64,000 nucleotides of DNA. Source: Levilactobacillus acidifarinae DSM 19394 = JCM 15949 (GTDB lineage: Bacteria; Bacillota; Bacilli; Lactobacillales; Lactobacillaceae). The DNA lies in assembly GCF_001434835.1 (NCBI RefSeq), contig NZ_AZDV01000003.1:167593-231592 (forward strand). Reading direction: 5' to 3'. The position numbers and the translations under genes are program-made. The notes beneath the pieces are model-generated. The model was given only the letters and a program-made list of their open reading frames with translations, ran no database searches and was not told the origin of the DNA. Of the stretch, positions 62,691-64,000 are shown one piece after another (the first letter of the stretch is position 1; each line of letters starts with the position of its first letter).

Positions 62691-62819
62691 GGTGGAGTTT
62701 CCCAGGATTTCCTTTACTTGGGGTTGCAGGTAAGCTGGAACTTCGTCAATGGTCCGGCCTCCATCAAGGACGTTAGCGGCGTAAATAGCAACTAAAGCAG
62801 TGAATTTGAAATTTAACAT
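62658..62819 (-). CDS. Small phage protein, CD1375-like
   Basis: 53 aa, 'MLNFKFTALVAIYAANVLDGGRT..IDEVPAYLQPQVKEIL' then a Ser/Thr/Ala tail. Resembles the short proteins encoded between tail and holin genes in Firmicutes phages. GGAGA ribosome site. It overlaps the next gene upstream by 7 nt and is its paralogue (see 62813). Confidence 0.75.
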   Translation of the reverse strand: MLNFKFTALVAIYAANVLDGGRTIDEVPAYLQPQVKEILGNSTSTAADTTPQA

Positions 62820-62974
62820 GATTGATTATCTCCTTGATTTTTGTCTGAATTTTGATTCTTATCGTCGATACAAGCTTGGACTTCCGCCCGTAGCGCCGTT
62901 GGGACACCATCGAGCGTGCGTGACTTTTCCGCAATTGCATTGGCGTAAATTTGGGCTAGTGCTGAGTAAGCCAT
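62813..62974 (-). CDS. Small phage protein, paralogue of its neighbour
   Basis: 53 aa, 'MAYSALAQIYANAIAEKSRTLDGVPTALRAEVQACI' and a polar Asn/Gln/Asp tail. Shared pattern with the next gene: x-A-L-x-x-I-Y-A, a basic-T-[IL]-D-x-V-P and x-x-V at a fixed distance. GGAGGTGATTAG just before the ATG. Both belong with XkdX/CD1375-type proteins; function unknown. Confidence 0.75.
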   Translation of the reverse strand: MAYSALAQIYANAIAEKSRTLDGVPTALRAEVQACIDDKNQNSDKNQGDNQSC

Positions 62975-62985
62975 CTAATCACCTC

Positions 62986-63489
62986 CTAGGATTGAGCGGC
63001 CGAGCTGGCCGCAGAGGACGCCCCGGAGGTCGCCGCAGTCGCTGCATCACTAGCGTTGGAAGTAGGTTGCAGCTGGCTAAAGAGTAGGTCGGACAATTCC
63101 ATGATGGCGGAATCGTGAAGGGAATCATTAGCCTTCAATGTGGCATTCTCTACCGTAGCGGCCGCCGCATCTGCCTTAGCTTTAGTAGCATCGGATTGGG
63201 CAGCAGTCAGGTCAGCCTGTAGATCAGTGATGGTTCCCTTTTGGTCAGCGATGATCTGCCCCTGGTCCTGAATCGACCGTAGCAATGAACTCACCTGCAG
63301 GCTAGGTAAATTGTCCGGCGAAATCCAATTACCGTTTTCATCGTGTCGATACTTGGTGTAGTGCCGAAGGAATTGTTCCTTGTCGGTCGAAGTGTACAAG
63401 GTGATGGCGGTCAGGTCATCAGCCGCTTCAGTGGCCGGAGTCGAGCTGGCATAGCCGTCATCATCGAGAGAAACATAAAATGTGTACAT
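62986..63489 (-). CDS. Phage tail-associated coiled-coil protein
   Basis: 167 aa. First 50 residues 'MYTFYVSLDDDGYASSTP' to 'FLRHYTKYRHDENGNW' form a small folded unit, then a coiled coil (about 65-125, D/A/Q-rich) and a low-complexity Ser/Ala tail. Position after a baseplate/fibre-type gene and before XkdX-like genes is usual for a DUF2977/XkdW-like tail protein. Exact family not recognised. Confidence 0.7.
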   Translation of the reverse strand: MYTFYVSLDDDGYASSTPATEAADDLTAITLYTSTDKEQFLRHYTKYRHDENGNWISPDNLPSLQVSSLLRSIQDQGQIIADQKGTITDLQADLTAAQSDATKAKADAAAATVENATLKANDSLHDSAIMELSDLLFSQLQPTSNASDAATAATSGASSAASSAAQS

Positions 63490-63500
63490 AAAATCACTCC

Positions 63501-63917
63501 CTAATTTTTAATATAGAAAAGGTGGAAAACTGCAGTGCCACCATAAGTAGCACCACTAGTCCCACCGATTTGAATCGATAAAATGTTGTTTGATAAGGTT
63601 GGAAGTACGAATCCATCGACAAAAGATGGATTGTCGTTAGTGCCAGAATACTTGCTTTGAGTCTTATCTAATGTGTAGGACCCGGCGAGGCCACTAGGTA
63701 GCGTTAGAACATCTTGCTTAGTGTAACCGGCACTGCTTCCTTTGGCGTACGTTGATAGTCCGCCTACCAGCTCCAAGATTTTACCTTCTACTCGATATAG
63801 GCAGAAAGCCTGCATGATAGTGACATCACTTGGAATCGCGTTTACCGGACCAGCATTTACAATCAGTGGCGTGTATCCACTTGTTTGGATTTTGTCACCC
63901 CCAAAATAAATTGCCAT
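63501..63917 (-). CDS. Phage tail/fibre-associated protein
   Basis: 138 aa from 'MAIYFGGDKIQTSGY' with GGTGAG 5 nt upstream. Gly/Ser/Thr-rich beta-type sequence ending 'GTAVFHLFYIKN', compatible with a tail-fibre head or appendage. The ATG overlaps the stop of the preceding gene (TGATG). Confidence 0.65.
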   Translation of the reverse strand: MAIYFGGDKIQTSGYTPLIVNAGPVNAIPSDVTIMQAFCLYRVEGKILELVGGLSTYAKGSSAGYTKQDVLTLPSGLAGSYTLDKTQSKYSGTNDNPSFVDGFVLPTLSNNILSIQIGGTSGATYGGTAVFHLFYIKN

Positions 63918-64000
63918 CAGCACTCACCGCCTTGGCGGATTTGCTTACAACTTAGGCGAGCAGAAACCCAGTAACTACGCGGGTTCCTGCCCCCCCCCCC
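63917..64000 (-). CDS. Phage tail gene, 3' end only, running into a G11 tract
   Basis: The last ~24 codons read '..NPRSYWVSARLSCKQIRQGGEC' then TGA, sharing a base with the next start. Upstream the window ends in eleven C (plus strand), i.e. poly-Gly codons in this frame. May be a tail-fibre/baseplate protein; too short for a family. Confidence 0.5.
   Translation of the reverse strand, partial: GGGGRNPRSYWVSARLSCKQIRQGGEC

Larger units (their letters stand above)
60213..64000 (-). mobile_element. Prophage end: lysis module and distal tail genes
   Basis: Endolysin, LLH holin, two small membrane proteins, two small phage proteins and tail-associated proteins in tight minus-strand order, typical of the late end of a siphophage. 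The left boundary is probably in 59390-59570; no att repeat can be defined because the other end is outside the window. Confidence 0.85.

Noticed and set aside
1..64000. CRISPR array or insertion sequence
   Set aside because: No regularly spaced identical repeats and no transposase frame were found on either strand.

Overview
The window comes from a low-GC-phylum Gram-positive with a fairly GC-rich, Lactobacillaceae-type chromosome. Evidence is the conserved block dut-radA-yacL-gltX-cysS-mrnC-rlmB-yacP-sigH-rpmG-secE-nusG-rplKA-rplJL, the tadA-ffs / dnaX-ybaB-recR-yaaL block, PepC, an LLH-type phage holin, and strong AGGAGG ribosome sites. A heterofermentative genus such as Levilactobacillus would fit, but the genus is inference. 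No rRNA, tRNA, CRISPR array or insertion sequence was seen.

Layout. 1-4.0 kb: minus-strand exopolysaccharide-like operon (GH8 lipoprotein, WsfD-like membrane protein, DUF2334-like deacetylase cut by the window edge) behind a perfect cre match. 4.1-12.4 kb: yaaL-recR-ybaB-dnaX, then a beta-glucuronidase/AraC pair inserted between dnaX and ffs-tadA, then an RsmC-like methyltransferase. 12.4-16.1 kb: NrdR-controlled nrdHEF. 16.2-20.4 kb: metEF divergent from a LysR regulator across a Met-box. 20.5-24.6 kb: LOG-family hydrolase, PEBP protein, MprF. 24.8-37.7 kb: the long minus-strand translation/transcription block. 37.9-41.5 kb: GNAT-like protein-rpiA, HPP-like membrane protein, pepC. 41.7-47.4 kb: livJHMGF branched-chain amino acid ABC transporter plus a CBS-ACT protein, preceded by a leader region with a Leu/Val leader peptide and alternative hairpins. 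47.5-54.2 kb: serine hydrolase, gpmA, AEC permease, LCP ligase, Zur-box-controlled zinc-binding lipoprotein, stand-alone EAL protein. 54.2-59.1 kb: mannose-family PTS (IIA-IIB / hairpin / IIC-IID), HAD phosphatase, MATE exporter. 59.1-64 kb: AT-rich cargo gene and the lysis/tail end of a prophage.

How they work together. Sensing of nutrients is prominent and visible at sequence level: deoxynucleotide status (NrdR boxes), methionine (Met-box), zinc (Zur box), leucine/valine (leader-peptide attenuator), carbon catabolites (cre) and ribosomal protein balance (L10 leader). The EAL protein and the GH8/DUF2334 operon may belong to one c-di-GMP-controlled exopolysaccharide system, but no diguanylate cyclase is in the window.

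The best candidates for something undescribed are the liv leader-peptide attenuator, the possible AUC start codon of yacP, the CBS-ACT protein fused by operon to the Liv transporter, the low-GC membrane protein at the prophage edge, and an intergenic repeat family at 10.8-11.05 and 21.75-21.92 kb.
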